Notes: a model not told the origin generated them from the letters alone. 64,000 bases of DNA from Paracoccaceae bacterium (GCA_016124615.1 WGNF01000005.1:1-64000), one strand, 5' to 3'; counted from the first letter of the stretch, positions 1 to 9,302 are shown. Made by a program: numbers and translations.

Positions 1-198
1 CGTCGGCTCCAGCCCCAGCGCGCGGGCTGAGTCGTTCACCCGCGCCGAATGGCGGTCGAGGTCGGGCGTCACCCCCTCGAACAGCCGCGCGCCGTCGAAC
101 ACCAGACTGCCCAGCCAGGTGCCCTGCGACGCCGCGCCAAGGATGCGCACATCGCCCTGATGCCAGGCCCCGCGCCAGAACGTCCAGGTGTCAGCCAT
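1..198 (-). CDS. Class IV (branched-chain-type) aminotransferase, N-terminal part
   Basis: This gene is cut by the left edge and only its first 66 codons are visible. The reverse strand reads MADTWTFWRGAWHQGDVRIL and continues with LVFDGARLFEG, the N-terminal pattern of fold-type IV PLP aminotransferases (IlvE and D-amino-acid aminotransferase families), in which a substrate loop follows a G-x-FEG-like motif. The catalytic lysine would lie outside the window. The ATG is 11 bases downstream of the stop of the ABC ATPase gene, so it is probably the last gene seen of the same leftward operon. The family is well supported; whether the substrate is a branched-chain amino acid is not. Confidence 0.75.
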   Translation of the reverse strand, partial: MADTWTFWRGAWHQGDVRILGAASQGTWLGSLVFDGARLFEGVTPDLDRHSARVNDSARALGLEPT

Positions 199-209
199 CG
201 TATTCCCCT

Positions 210-1706
210 TCAGTGAACGGCGGCATACATGATCTTTTCCTCGCTCGCCTCGACGGGCGAGAGTTCCTCGACGATGCGGCCCTGCCGACAGACCAGGATC
301 CGGTCCGACTGGTTCAGCACCTCGGGGAGGTAGGAGGAAATCATCACCACCGCGAGCCCCGCATCGGCGAGGTCGTTGATGATCTTGTGAATTTCGGCGA
401 TGGCGGCAACGTCCACCCCGCGTGTCGGCTCGTCGAAGATGACCAGGCGGGGTTTCTGCACCAGCCCCTTGCCGATCACCACCTTCTGCTGGTTGCCGCC
501 CGACAGTTCCACCACGCGCGCATTTTCGGTGATCGCCCGGATGTTCAACTGGCCCGTCCACTCGGCTGCGAGCGCCTTCATGTCTGACATGTGCACCACC
601 ATGCCCCGGTGATGCGGCGAGGCGAGCAGCCCGCCGAACAGATTTTCCGCCACCGACATGGTATCGAAAAACCCCTCGGTCTTGCGGTCCTCGGTGACAT
701 AGGCGATGCCGTCGGCCACCGCCTCGGCCGGGGTGGAGTAGCGCACCGGGCGGTCGTCCAACTCGATGGTGCCGCCGCGCAGGAAGTCGCGCTTGGTGAT
801 GCCCGCGACGATCTTGAACGTCTCGGTGCGCCCAGATCCAATCAGGCCGAAGACGCCGGTGATCTGCCCCTCGAACACCGAGAACGAGGTGTTGCGCACC
901 ATCCGGCCCTGGCTGATGTCCTGCACTGAAAGCACCTTGCGCCCCGGTTTGCGCAGCGCGCTGGCGTCGCGCTTGCGGTAAAGCGCGCCCGACAGCGTGC
1001 GGCCGACCATCGCGGCGATGATGGTTTCACGGTCGAAATCGCTGGTCGGCCCATGCGCCACCAGTTCACCGTCGCGCAGGATGGTGATGCGGTCCGAGAT
1101 TTGCAGCGCCTCTTCCAGCGCGTGGCTGATGAAGACGATGGCCACGCCGCGGTCCTTCAGGCGGCGGAGCAGCGCGAAGAAGTGCCGCTTTTCCTCGGGC
1201 GTCAGCGAGGCGGTGGGTTCGTCGAAGATGATGACGCGGGCGTTGTGATGCACGGCGCGGGCAATCTCGACCATCTGCCGCTTCGCCGCGCCCAGCGTTT
1301 CCACCATCGCGGTCGGGTCCACCGCGAAGTTCAGCGATTGCAGGAACTGCTGCGCCGAAATGTAGGTGCCGCGCAGCCGGTTCAGGAACTTCTCGGCGCC
1401 GAGGTAGAGGTTCTGCGCCACCGTCATCGAGGGCACGAGGCTGGTTTCCTGAAACACCATCGCGATGCCGGCCTGCAACGCGTCGTTGGGGGTGGCAAAG
1501 GTGACCGCTTGCCCGTCCAGCAGCACGCGGCCGCTGGTTGGTTCAACAACGCCCGCCAACATCTTGGTCAGCGTCGATTTTCCCGCGCCGTTCTCGCCCA
1601 GCAGCGCGTGAATCTCGCCCGCCCGCAGGTCGAAATCAACCGCGCGCACCGCCGGAACGCCGCGATAGGCCTTGGACACCCGTTCCATCTGCACAATGGT
1701 TCGCAT
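210..1706 (-). CDS. Simple-sugar ABC importer ATPase (RbsA/XylG type, two nucleotide-binding domains)
   Basis: The product is a 498-residue cytoplasmic ATPase that energises sugar uptake. Two ABC domains are present in tandem. The first has Walker A GENGAGKST near residue 38 and Walker B VIIFDEPTASL. The second has the degenerate P-loop FGLIGSGRTE, signature LSGGNQQKV and LVIFDEPTRGVD. This asymmetry and the length are typical of RbsA, MglA and XylG. The start is the ATG at 1706, which overlaps the stop codon of the upstream propeller gene (ATGA), so translation is probably coupled. With the two permeases and the binding protein upstream it completes one importer. The sugar is unknown. Confidence 0.92.
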   Translation of the reverse strand: MRTIVQMERVSKAYRGVPAVRAVDFDLRAGEIHALLGENGAGKSTLTKMLAGVVEPTSGRVLLDGQAVTFATPNDALQAGIAMVFQETSLVPSMTVAQNLYLGAEKFLNRLRGTYISAQQFLQSLNFAVDPTAMVETLGAAKRQMVEIARAVHHNARVIIFDEPTASLTPEEKRHFFALLRRLKDRGVAIVFISHALEEALQISDRITILRDGELVAHGPTSDFDRETIIAAMVGRTLSGALYRKRDASALRKPGRKVLSVQDISQGRMVRNTSFSVFEGQITGVFGLIGSGRTETFKIVAGITKRDFLRGGTIELDDRPVRYSTPAEAVADGIAYVTEDRKTEGFFDTMSVAENLFGGLLASPHHRGMVVHMSDMKALAAEWTGQLNIRAITENARVVELSGGNQQKVVIGKGLVQKPRLVIFDEPTRGVDVAAIAEIHKIINDLADAGLAVVMISSYLPEVLNQSDRILVCRQGRIVEELSPVEASEEKIMYAAVH

Positions 1707-2737
1707 CACGCGTCCCCCGCCAGCGTCAACACGGCATCGCCACCCCGGGCCGCCACGTAAAGGCGGCCATCCACCTCGATCGCGCTGGTCACGCCGTGGC
1801 GGCGGCCGTTGGCGCGGCTGTGCAGGCTGGACAGCGGGGCCAGCCCCTCGCCCAGCCGCACCACCAGCCCATAAGACCGGCTGGGCGACCACGCCTTGTG
1901 AATGCCCATCATGCGGATGCCGCCGCATTGCAGCGGTTCCAGAAAGCTTTGCCCCGACCGCAGCGCCGGGGCGACCCAGAACTCGCGCGGCACCTCGGCC
2001 ATCATGTCGCGGCGGTAATGCACGTCTTGCAGCACGAACTCGATCAGCCGGTTGCGCGGCGCGAAGACGGCCAGCCAGGCGCCGCCGGGCGCGGGTGATA
2101 GCCGGGCCGGGTAGCCCGGCAGGTGGCGCAGCACCGGGGTGACGCGGCCGCCCTCCAGCCGGATCAGCCGGTGGCGCCAGCTTTCGCTGACTGTCACGCC
2201 GCTGGCGTCGGGCAAGAGCCCGCAGGGCCAGGCCAGCCCCTCTGCCTCGCGCGCAAAACCCATGCCGGGCGCGCGCCGCCAGACCGAGCCGGTCGCGCCC
2301 TTTTCCATCAGGTCGACGACCCAACCCGAGGCCGGATGCCGCGCCGACCCATTCGCCAGCCACAGCGCGCCATCCGGCCCGTAGGCCAGCGCGGTGACGC
2401 AGCCGATGCCGCCGGGCAGCGGCACGTCGATGCCGCCCTCTCTCAGGCGGCCGTCATCACTCGCCACCGCCAGCCGCCCGTCAGGGGCGGCGGCCAGCGC
2501 CGTAACCTCGGCCGGGAACTCCGCCACCTGGCTGCGGGTGCTGCCCTCGATCGCCAGCACCGCGGCGCCCGAGGAACACAGCAGCCGGCCATCCTGCCAG
2601 ACAAGGTTGTCGGGCGCAGGCAGCCCGGCCAGTACCGCCGCCTCATCCAGCGCCGTATTGGCCCGCAGCGCCCCGTCCAGCGGCGGGATGGTGATCGCCT
2701 TGCCGCGGAAGAGGTCAAGGATCGGCTCGAAGATCAT
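1706..2737 (-). CDS. SMP-30/strictosidine synthase-like beta-propeller protein
   Basis: This 343-residue protein has no signal peptide and shows repeated blade-like strings such as LAAAPDGRLAVASDDGRL, LAYGPDGALWLANGS and YPARLSPAPGGAWLAVF. They resemble the six-bladed SMP-30/gluconolactonase/strictosidine synthase superfamily, in a divergent form. I chose the ATG at 2737 because it overlaps the stop of the upstream permease-propeller fusion (ATGA); a longer start at 2752 would lie inside that gene. Members of this superfamily hydrolyse sugar lactones or esters. Its place inside a sugar importer operon suggests work on the imported compound or its lactone, but no catalytic residues can be assigned with certainty. 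Confidence 0.7.
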   Translation of the reverse strand: MIFEPILDLFRGKAITIPPLDGALRANTALDEAAVLAGLPAPDNLVWQDGRLLCSSGAAVLAIEGSTRSQVAEFPAEVTALAAAPDGRLAVASDDGRLREGGIDVPLPGGIGCVTALAYGPDGALWLANGSARHPASGWVVDLMEKGATGSVWRRAPGMGFAREAEGLAWPCGLLPDASGVTVSESWRHRLIRLEGGRVTPVLRHLPGYPARLSPAPGGAWLAVFAPRNRLIEFVLQDVHYRRDMMAEVPREFWVAPALRSGQSFLEPLQCGGIRMMGIHKAWSPSRSYGLVVRLGEGLAPLSSLHSRANGRRHGVTSAIEVDGRLYVAARGGDAVLTLAGDA

Positions 2738-4857
2738 GACCCCGCCCCCCAATAGGCGTCATTCGCCGTCCAGTCGGGGTTCGCCCCCTCGATCTTGTAG
2801 CGCCCGATCCGGTTGTTCAGGATGCCGCCGATATAGAGGAACCCCTTGTGCTCGCGCATCGAGGTGACCATCGGATGCGACACGCCGGTCAGGTCGCCGA
2901 AGGTCTGCAGGATCTCGCCCGCGTCGTTGAACTTCACCACGCCGCCGGTGTTGATGTTGGGAAACAGCCATTCATCCTGCGGCAGCCGCCGCGCCATGCG
3001 CCGCCGCATCCCCGGATGGCGCAGCGACAAGTCGAACGAGGGCGTGCGCATCCCCAGCCAGGCCATCCAGTAGGTGCCGTCGCTGGCGCGGTTGATGTTG
3101 TCGGGGTAGCCCGGCATGTCGCGGATCACGCATTCGGCGGTGCCGACCTTCGGCCCCTCCAGCCAGTAGCGGTGAATCCGGCAGGCCCAGCTTTCGCAGA
3201 AGAAGACGGACCGGTTGTCATGCGCCATCGTCACGCCGTTGGTGTAGCGATAGCCGTCCAGCAGCGTCGCGGTCTTGCCCGTCGCGGGGTCATAGACCAG
3301 CAGCCGCCCGGTGGCGCGGTTCTCGATCGAGTCCAGCGTCCAGTCATGCGCGTCATAGCGTTTGGTGGAATCGGTGAAATAGACCTTGCCATCGGGCGCG
3401 ATGTCGAGGTCGTTGGGGTCGCGCAACCGCGCATCATCGACGATCGAGGTCCAGGACCGCCGCGTTTCCGCCGACAGGCGCGTGACCGTGCGGTCGGGCG
3501 CGATCCGGTAAAGCCCCATCGCGCCGACGCAAGACAGCAGGTTGCCCGCCCGGTCGAAGGCCAGCCCAAGGGGGAAGCCGCCGACATGCGCGAACACCTC
3601 GGACCGGGTGTAGTCGGGCGCGAAGTAGCGCACGATCTCGCCATGCCGGGTGCCGCAGTAAAGGTGATCGTCGCGGTCGAGGATCACGTCTTCCGGCCCC
3701 TCCAGCTCGCCCAGCCCGATCGCGTCGGCCTGCGACAGGCGGTTGTTCAGCTCATAGGGCGTGCCGGAACCGGGGGCGGCGCTCTGCGTCTCGCCCAGCT
3801 TCAGGTAGACCGGGGCCACATAGACCTCGTTCAGCACCTTGTGGCGGTTCTTCATCCAGCGGATGTCGATGGTAACGGCCACGGCCAGCAACAGGCCCAG
3901 CACCATCTGGTTGGTGCCGGTGCCATAGCCCAGCCGGATCAGGCCGTTGGTCATCACCAGCACGATGACCGCCCCCATCAGCCCCTTGACGACAGACCCG
4001 CGCCCGCCGCCCAGACTGTTGCCACCGACCACCGCGGCGGTCAGCGCCAGAATCTCCAGCCCCTGCCCCGTCCCCGGCCCCGCGCCCGACAGCCGGGTGG
4101 CGATCAGAAACCCGGCGCAGGCCGAACAGGCGCCGGAAAAGACATAGGTCAGAAACACCATCCGCCGCACCCGGATGCCCGCGTTATGCGCCGACCGGCG
4201 CGAGCCGCCGATGGCCAGCACATGCCAGCCCGGCCGCGAGCGGGTCAGCGCCACATGGGTAACGACCGCCAGCACCAGTGCCGCTACGACCGAAACCGAC
4301 AGCCCGGCCATCGTGCCGTCGCCGATGAAATCCCACAGGTCGGACGACGCGTCCGACAGTTGCACCTTGGCGCCGAAGCTGACGACGAGGATGTCGTAGA
4401 TCGCGCGGCCGATGATGAAGGTGACCAGCGTGGTCAGGAAGGCGCGCAGCCGCAGAAAGCCGATCAGATAGCCGTTGACCGCGCCAAAGATCAGCCCGGT
4501 CGCCAGCGCAGCCAGAAAGGCCAGCCCGGTCGGCAGGTGAAAGATGAAGAAGGCCGCGACCGAGGCGAAGGCCGACAGCGCAAAGATCGAGCCGACCGAC
4601 AGGTCGATGCCGCCGCCCAGCATGACCACCGTCAGCCCGGTCACCACCAGGCTGAACTCGCCCAGTTGCCGGGTCGAATCCTGCAACGAGACCAGCCGGA
4701 AAAAGCCGGGGATCGCGCTGCCGAAGCCTGCAACGACGATGACCAGCGCGAGAAAGGGGATCGCGTTGTCGGTCCAGCGTTTCTGGAGGATCTCGCCGAT
4801 GGCGTGATCGGGCACCAGGTTGTAGCGCCAGGCTTGCAGCCGTTCGCGGAAGGTCAT
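2734..4857 (-). CDS. ABC sugar permease fused to a strictosidine synthase-like propeller
   Basis: This 707-residue protein has two parts. Residues 1 to about 345 are an RbsC-type permease with many membrane segments and the family motif VMLGGGIDLSVGS near residue 80, plus AVVGGNSLGGGRGS. Residues from about 370 to 700 are a soluble beta-propeller of the strictosidine synthase/SMP-30 type, with GPEDVILDRDDHLYCGTRHG, then TNGVTMAHDNRSVFFCES and MPGYPDNINRASDG. A normal permease of this family ends near residue 330, so the propeller is a true C-terminal fusion in one open frame. RbsC-type proteins usually end in the cytoplasm, which would put the propeller inside the cell next to the import channel. 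A second propeller gene follows with an ATGA overlap. Confidence 0.88.
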   Translation of the reverse strand: MTFRERLQAWRYNLVPDHAIGEILQKRWTDNAIPFLALVIVVAGFGSAIPGFFRLVSLQDSTRQLGEFSLVVTGLTVVMLGGGIDLSVGSIFALSAFASVAAFFIFHLPTGLAFLAALATGLIFGAVNGYLIGFLRLRAFLTTLVTFIIGRAIYDILVVSFGAKVQLSDASSDLWDFIGDGTMAGLSVSVVAALVLAVVTHVALTRSRPGWHVLAIGGSRRSAHNAGIRVRRMVFLTYVFSGACSACAGFLIATRLSGAGPGTGQGLEILALTAAVVGGNSLGGGRGSVVKGLMGAVIVLVMTNGLIRLGYGTGTNQMVLGLLLAVAVTIDIRWMKNRHKVLNEVYVAPVYLKLGETQSAAPGSGTPYELNNRLSQADAIGLGELEGPEDVILDRDDHLYCGTRHGEIVRYFAPDYTRSEVFAHVGGFPLGLAFDRAGNLLSCVGAMGLYRIAPDRTVTRLSAETRRSWTSIVDDARLRDPNDLDIAPDGKVYFTDSTKRYDAHDWTLDSIENRATGRLLVYDPATGKTATLLDGYRYTNGVTMAHDNRSVFFCESWACRIHRYWLEGPKVGTAECVIRDMPGYPDNINRASDGTYWMAWLGMRTPSFDLSLRHPGMRRRMARRLPQDEWLFPNINTGGVVKFNDAGEILQTFGDLTGVSHPMVTSMREHKGFLYIGGILNNRIGRYKIEGANPDWTANDAYWGAGS

Positions 4858-4886
4858 CGGCGGTCCGTCAGGGAAGGGTTGGGTTG

Positions 4887-4909
4887 GGGCGGCCGGGGCC
4901 CGGCCGCCC
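4887..4909 (-). promoter_or_regulatory. Strong GC-rich hairpin after the binding-protein gene
   Basis: Arms GGGCGGCCGGG and CCCGGCCGCCC form an almost perfect inverted repeat with a single central base. It lies 16 bases past the binding-protein stop and 30 bases before the fusion permease start. No T-run follows, so partial termination or protection of the upstream mRNA 3' end is more likely than full termination. This is the usual way such operons make excess binding protein. Confidence 0.5.
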
Positions 4910-4924
4910 GCGAAGCTGTCACCG

Positions 4925-5947
4925 TCAGGGCGCCATCGCCTGCATCGCCTTCAGATCCCAGCAACTGTCGGGGCGCAGGTTGTCTTTCGACGTGGCCTGT
5001 TCCAGCGTGTAGATATGCGCGGTCGCGGTGCCGGGCTTGATCCCGCTTTGCAGCAGATACTTGATCATCGCCACCATGTCGCCCGCCTCGTGCGCCAGCT
5101 CGGTCATGACCACCGAGGTGTAGGTGCCGTTCTCGATCATGTCGCAGTCGGCCGTCTTCTCGCCGCCGCCGGTGGTGATCAGCGCCACCTTGCCGGTCAG
5201 CCCGGCATCGCGGATCGCCGCCGCCGCCCCGGTCGCGTCACCATCCCAGAAGTCGATGATGGCGCACATGTCGGGGTTCTGTTGCAGCATCGTTGCCGTC
5301 ACGGTGCGCGAGGTCGTCGGATCCCAGTTCGAGTCGGGCTTGGCCACCACCTTCAGGTCGGGATGTGCGTCCAGCACCTTCATGATGCCCTCGTACTGGT
5401 AAAGGCTGGTGGCGTTCACCTCGTCGCCCTGCACCAGCCCGATCTTTTTCGACGTGCCATCGCCGCAAGCCTTCACCGCCGCGCCGGCCTCCAGCGCGCC
5501 AAGGTTTGTCCAGTCGCTGCCCAGATAGGCGTCGGCCTTGAAGTTGGCGGGATTGTCCAGCAGCAGCACGTAGATGCCCGCCTCCTGCGCCTTCTTCATG
5601 ATCTTGGTGTAGGAGTTCAGGTCCGGCGGCATCACCACCAGCACATCGGGCTTGGGCGAGGACGAAATCGCCTCGGTCAGCGCCTGGGCGCCGGCCTCGG
5701 TCGACCAGTTCGGGTCGCGCGTCTCGAAGGTGCCGCCAAAGGCCGTCACCTCGCGCTTGAGAACCGCGGCCCAGCCCTGCGCCAGATCGAAGCCCATCGC
5801 CAGCGGCACCATGACCACGCGCTTGCCGTTCAGCGCTTTGGCATAGTCGGCCGGGCCGGTATCGCTGTCGGCCCGTGCGGGGCCGGAGGGCAAGGCCCCC
5901 GCGACCGCAATCGCCGCCACGGCGGCCAGAGTCTTCATCAGTCTCAT
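4925..5947 (-). CDS. Sugar ABC transporter periplasmic binding protein (Peripla_BP_4/RbsB type)
   Basis: This 340-residue exported protein begins MRLMKTLAAVAAIAVAGALP and has a likely cleavage after PARA near residue 26. The mature part follows the RbsB pattern: KRVVMVPLAMGFDLAQGWA at the start, a first domain with PDVLVVMPPDLNS, and a hinge region with KIGLVQGDEVNATS. It captures the substrate in the periplasm for the two permeases encoded on either side. The gene sits 57 bases downstream of one permease and upstream of the permease-propeller fusion. A small hairpin (CCCCGT/ACGGGG, 5978-5995) lies in the upstream gap. The ligand cannot be named from sequence. Confidence 0.88.
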   Translation of the reverse strand: MRLMKTLAAVAAIAVAGALPSGPARADSDTGPADYAKALNGKRVVMVPLAMGFDLAQGWAAVLKREVTAFGGTFETRDPNWSTEAGAQALTEAISSSPKPDVLVVMPPDLNSYTKIMKKAQEAGIYVLLLDNPANFKADAYLGSDWTNLGALEAGAAVKACGDGTSKKIGLVQGDEVNATSLYQYEGIMKVLDAHPDLKVVAKPDSNWDPTTSRTVTATMLQQNPDMCAIIDFWDGDATGAAAAIRDAGLTGKVALITTGGGEKTADCDMIENGTYTSVVMTELAHEAGDMVAMIKYLLQSGIKPGTATAHIYTLEQATSKDNLRPDSCWDLKAMQAMAP

Positions 5948-6004
5948 CGTAGCACCTCGTTCCTGTTGCGGTTGATGCCCCGTTTGGCCACGGGGTCGTT
6001 GATC

Positions 6005-6991
6005 TCAGATGTCGCCCTGCTGCGCGGTCTGTTCATCGCGCGGGTTCAGAAGCCCGTCCACGATGATGGCGACCAGCAGGATCGTGGACTTGATCAGGTT
6101 CTGGTAAAGCTGCGGAATGTCGAGGATCGTCATCGCGTTCAGCATGATGCCGATCAGCGCCGCGCCGATCAGCACGTTGCGCACCCCGCCCTTGCCGCCC
6201 GACAGGCCGATGCCGCCGATCACCGCCACCAGCACGATGTCGTAAAGCAGGGTCGAATTCACCACCCGGGTGTTGATGGATTGCAGGCTTGCCGCCGTCA
6301 GCAACCCGGCCGCGAACGCCGTCAGCGCCGAGATGACGTAGCGCAGCACCAGCATCGGGCGCACCGGCATCCCGGCATTGCGCGCCGCCACCGGGTTGTC
6401 GCCAGCGTAATAGACATAGCGGCCCCATTTGGTGAAACGCAGAAAGACGAAGGCCGCCAGCGCCAGCGCCGCGAAGATGTAGACATCGGCCGGAACGCCG
6501 ACCGGGCGCAGCTTGCCCAGCGCGATGATCCAATGGTCGCTGGGCACCGAAACCGCATCCTGCGGGATCAGTTGCGAGCGGACATAACCGAACACGAACG
6601 AGCCCGAGGCGAGCGTGACGAAGATCGCCGGAAGCTCGGCATAGGCGACCAGAAAGCCGTTCACCACGCCGACCGCCAGCACCCCTGCCAGCGCCAGCGG
6701 CAGCGCCGCGCCATCGGCCACGCCACTGTCGAGCAGTTGCAGATACCACGCCACCGACATCGCCATCACCGCGACCATCGACAGGTCGATCCCGCGCCCG
6801 ATGATCACCACCGACATGCCAAGCGCCAGAATGCCCAGCACCGAGACGGACCGGACGATGGCGATCAGGTTGCCGCTGGTCAGGAAGCCGGGCAGGCCCA
6901 GGGCGGCGGCAACGAAGATGGCCACCGTGATCCAGAGCACGATCCGCTCTTGATTGAGGTTTCGCAGAAATCGCCCCGGCGCGCCGTTCAT
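6005..6991 (-). CDS. Simple-sugar ABC transporter permease (RbsC type)
   Basis: This 328-residue membrane protein has the BPD_transp_2 family pattern: ALGMSVVIIGRGIDLSMVAV near residue 60, AVGVVNGFLVAY, and VIGGIGLSGGKGGVRNVLIG near residue 270. It is the first transporter gene of the leftward operon, with the binding protein next. Together with the fusion permease it would form a heterodimeric channel. The LysR gene lies 125 bases upstream in the same direction, leaving room for a promoter in the lower-GC stretch at 7060-7100. Confidence 0.88.
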   Translation of the reverse strand: MNGAPGRFLRNLNQERIVLWITVAIFVAAALGLPGFLTSGNLIAIVRSVSVLGILALGMSVVIIGRGIDLSMVAVMAMSVAWYLQLLDSGVADGAALPLALAGVLAVGVVNGFLVAYAELPAIFVTLASGSFVFGYVRSQLIPQDAVSVPSDHWIIALGKLRPVGVPADVYIFAALALAAFVFLRFTKWGRYVYYAGDNPVAARNAGMPVRPMLVLRYVISALTAFAAGLLTAASLQSINTRVVNSTLLYDIVLVAVIGGIGLSGGKGGVRNVLIGAALIGIMLNAMTILDIPQLYQNLIKSTILLVAIIVDGLLNPRDEQTAQQGDI

Positions 6992-7116
6992 CTGCCGTCA
7001 CACATCCCCGTTTGCCGCGCGATCCGCCGACGGCGCGCAGGGTCGAGCCTAGGCGCGCCGCGACCGATACGTCCAATGATAAATATCAGCGGCGATCCAT
7101 GCGGATACGGAATGGA

Positions 7117-8061
7117 TCAGACAACGTGCAGATGCGGCCGTTGCAGGCTTTGCCTTGCGCTCTCTGCCGCTTCTTCGGCGCGGATATGGGCGCCAAGCGC
7201 CTCGACAAAGCGCAGGCCATAGGCGGGCAGCGGTGCGCGGCGATCCCACATCGCGCAGATGTCGAACTCCACCGGCTCGCCCTTCAGCGCGATCGGCCGG
7301 GTCACCAGCGCCGTGCCCGCGGCCCGGGTTGAAGAGGGCACCACCGCCACCCCGTTGCCGCCCGCAGCCATAGCGAACAGCGTATGCGGCGAGGTGCTTT
7401 CCATCACCAGCACCGGCGGCACCCCGATCAGCCGGCACGCCGCATCGAACACCTCACGCGAGGCGTGGCGGCGGTTCAGGGTCAGGATCGGGTGGGCCAG
7501 CAACTCGGCCATCTCGATCGGCTGGCCGGTATCGGGCAGGAATTCCGGCAGCGCGGCGGCAAGGAAGGCCAACCGGCCAAGGCGCACCATCTCGAAACTG
7601 TCGATCGGGGTCTGCGGCGCGGCCGCGATCGTCAGATGCACGGCGCCCGCGCAAAGCCGTTCGGCCAGTTCGGGGCCGCCACCATCCTCCAGCCGCACAT
7701 CGATGCCGGGATTGGCGCTGGTCCAGCGTTTCAGGAACGCTGGCAGGAACCGCTCGATCAGTTGCGAACAGGCGCCGATGCGCAACAGCCCGGCCTGATC
7801 GCTTTTCAGATCGTCGGCGAAGGTGCGCAGGCTCCGCTCGGCCGACAGCAGCAGGTTCACCCGGCCCAGCAGGGCCTCGCCCGCCGGGGTCAGGCGCAGG
7901 TTGCGCCCCGCCTTCTCGAACAGCCGGATCCCCAGCGAATCCTCCAGCGCCTTGATCTGTCGCGACAGCGCCGATTGCGTCAGGTGCAGCCGGTCCGCGG
8001 CCAGCGTCACGCTAGACAGATCGGCCACGGCGACAAAGCCGGCATAGGTACGGATGTCCAT
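7117..8061 (-). CDS. LysR-family transcriptional regulator
   Basis: This 314-residue protein has an N-terminal winged helix-turn-helix at residues 1-60 (LTQSALSRQIKALEDSLGIRL, LTPAGEALL) followed by a LysR substrate-binding domain beginning around LLRIGACSQLIERFLPAFL. It lies directly upstream of, and in the same direction as, the sugar ABC operon. A LysR regulator is unusual for an RbsABC-type system, where LacI, ROK or DeoR types are more common. Control of this operon is inferred from position only; it could equally act on the oxidoreductase gene upstream. Confidence 0.9.
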   Translation of the reverse strand: MDIRTYAGFVAVADLSSVTLAADRLHLTQSALSRQIKALEDSLGIRLFEKAGRNLRLTPAGEALLGRVNLLLSAERSLRTFADDLKSDQAGLLRIGACSQLIERFLPAFLKRWTSANPGIDVRLEDGGGPELAERLCAGAVHLTIAAAPQTPIDSFEMVRLGRLAFLAAALPEFLPDTGQPIEMAELLAHPILTLNRRHASREVFDAACRLIGVPPVLVMESTSPHTLFAMAAGGNGVAVVPSSTRAAGTALVTRPIALKGEPVEFDICAMWDRRAPLPAYGLRFVEALGAHIRAEEAAESARQSLQRPHLHVV

Positions 8062-8137
8062 GATACCCCCGAAAACCGGCCCCGATGCTAGGGCGCCCCC
8101 GCCGCGCCTGTCAATCGCCGGGGCGCGCCCCTACGGC

Positions 8138-9145
8138 CTACCCCGCCACCGCTTCGGACGCGCCGATGGCCGTCATCGCGTCGGCCGCGATCTGGAACGA
8201 CCGGCGGCGTTTGGCGGGGTCGTGGATCTGGCCGGTCAGGATCACCTCGTCCGGGCGGAACCGCGCGATCAGCGCCGCCAGTTGCGCCCGCACCGTCTGC
8301 GGGCCGCCCACGGCGGCGATGGCCAGCGCCTGATCGACCATGCGCCGCATCGCGGGCTCGACGTGGTCGGCGATATTGTCCACCGGGCGCGGCAGCTTGC
8401 CCGGCTTGCCGGTGCGCAGGTTGGCGAAGGCAAGCTGCATCGAGCTGCGCAGATACGCACCCTCGGCATCGTCCTCGCCCGCAAAGACGTTGATCGCCAG
8501 CATGAAGCGCGGCGCGGGATGGCGCGGCGAGGGGCGGAAGGTCTTGCGGTAAATCTCCAGCGCCTGTTCCAGTGCCTGTGGCGCAAAATGCGAGGCGAAG
8601 GCGTAGGGCAGGCCCAGATAGGCCGCCAGCTGCGCGCCGTAGAGGCTGGAGCCGAGGATCCAGATCGGCACATGGGTGCCAGTGCCCGGCACCGCCCGGA
8701 TCGGCGCGGCGCCGGTGTCGCCGAAGTAGCCCATCAGTTCGACCACGTCGCGCGGGAAGGTATCGCCCGCCTCTGGCGCGCGGCGCAGCGCCTGCGCGGT
8801 CGCGCCATCGGTGCCGGGCGCGCGGCCAAGGCCAAGGTCGATCCGGTCGGGAAAGAGCGTGGCAAGGGTGCCGAACTGCTCGGCCACCACCAAGGGCGCG
8901 TGGTTCGGCAGCATGATCCCGCCCGCCCCGACCCGGATGGACTTTGTGCCCGCCGCGACATGGCCGATCACCACCGCCGTCGCAGCGCTGGCGATGCCCG
9001 GCATGTTGTGATGCTCGGCCAGCCAGTAGCGGCTGAACCCCAGCGCCTCGGCATGGCGGGCCAGATCGAGCGTGTTGCGCAAGGCATCCGCCGGGGTCGC
9101 CCCCTCGGGCACGGGGCAAAGGTCGAGAACGGAAAACGGGATCAT
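8138..9145 (-). CDS. LLM-class flavin-dependent oxidoreductase (luciferase-like)
   Basis: This 335-residue cytoplasmic protein starts [20 protein letters not shown] and carries the hallmarks of the MsnO8/YhbW-like group: the [20 protein letters not shown] motif near residue 30, [20 protein letters not shown], and [11 protein letters not shown]. These proteins use reduced flavin (FMN or F420) to oxidise small substrates, and are usually of unknown substrate. I chose the ATG at 9145 because the upstream frame runs into the tRNA gene. It appears to be a single-gene unit between the LysR gene and the tRNA. Confidence 0.88.
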   Translation of the reverse strand: MIPFSVLDLCPVPEGATPADALRNTLDLARHAEALGFSRYWLAEHHNMPGIASAATAVVIGHVAAGTKSIRVGAGGIMLPNHAPLVVAEQFGTLATLFPDRIDLGLGRAPGTDGATAQALRRAPEAGDTFPRDVVELMGYFGDTGAAPIRAVPGTGTHVPIWILGSSLYGAQLAAYLGLPYAFASHFAPQALEQALEIYRKTFRPSPRHPAPRFMLAINVFAGEDDAEGAYLRSSMQLAFANLRTGKPGKLPRPVDNIADHVEPAMRRMVDQALAIAAVGGPQTVRAQLAALIARFRPDEVILTGQIHDPAKRRRSFQIAADAMTAIGASEAVAG

Positions 9146-9218
9146 CGGCAGGCTCCGGTTGCGGCTCTGGTTCAGATAGGGCTGAGGTGGCGGTCTTGCG
9201 AGGGGCCAGCCCCGCGCA

Positions 9219-9302
9219 TGGTGCCCGCGGCGAGAGTCGAACTCGCACGCCATCCGGCTAGGGATTTTAAGTCCCCTGTGTCTACCATTCCACCACGCGG
9301 GC
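9219..9302 (-). tRNA. tRNA-Leu (anticodon UAA)
   Basis: On the reverse strand an 84-base type II tRNA can be folded. The acceptor stem is GCCCGCG paired with CGCGGGC, followed by A and an encoded CCA. The anticodon stem GGGGA/TCCCT holds the loop CTTAAAA, so the anticodon is TAA (UAA). The T arm contains GAGTTCGACTC. A long variable arm, as expected for leucine tRNA, lies between. It reads UUA, a rare codon in this GC-rich genome. Confidence 0.96.

Noticed and set aside
2848..5040. A 730-codon open frame on the forward strand opposite the permease-propeller fusion
   Set aside because: It is a histidine-, arginine- and glutamine-rich antisense shadow of a high-GC gene, without a ribosome site or known motifs; the reverse-strand gene has clear domains.
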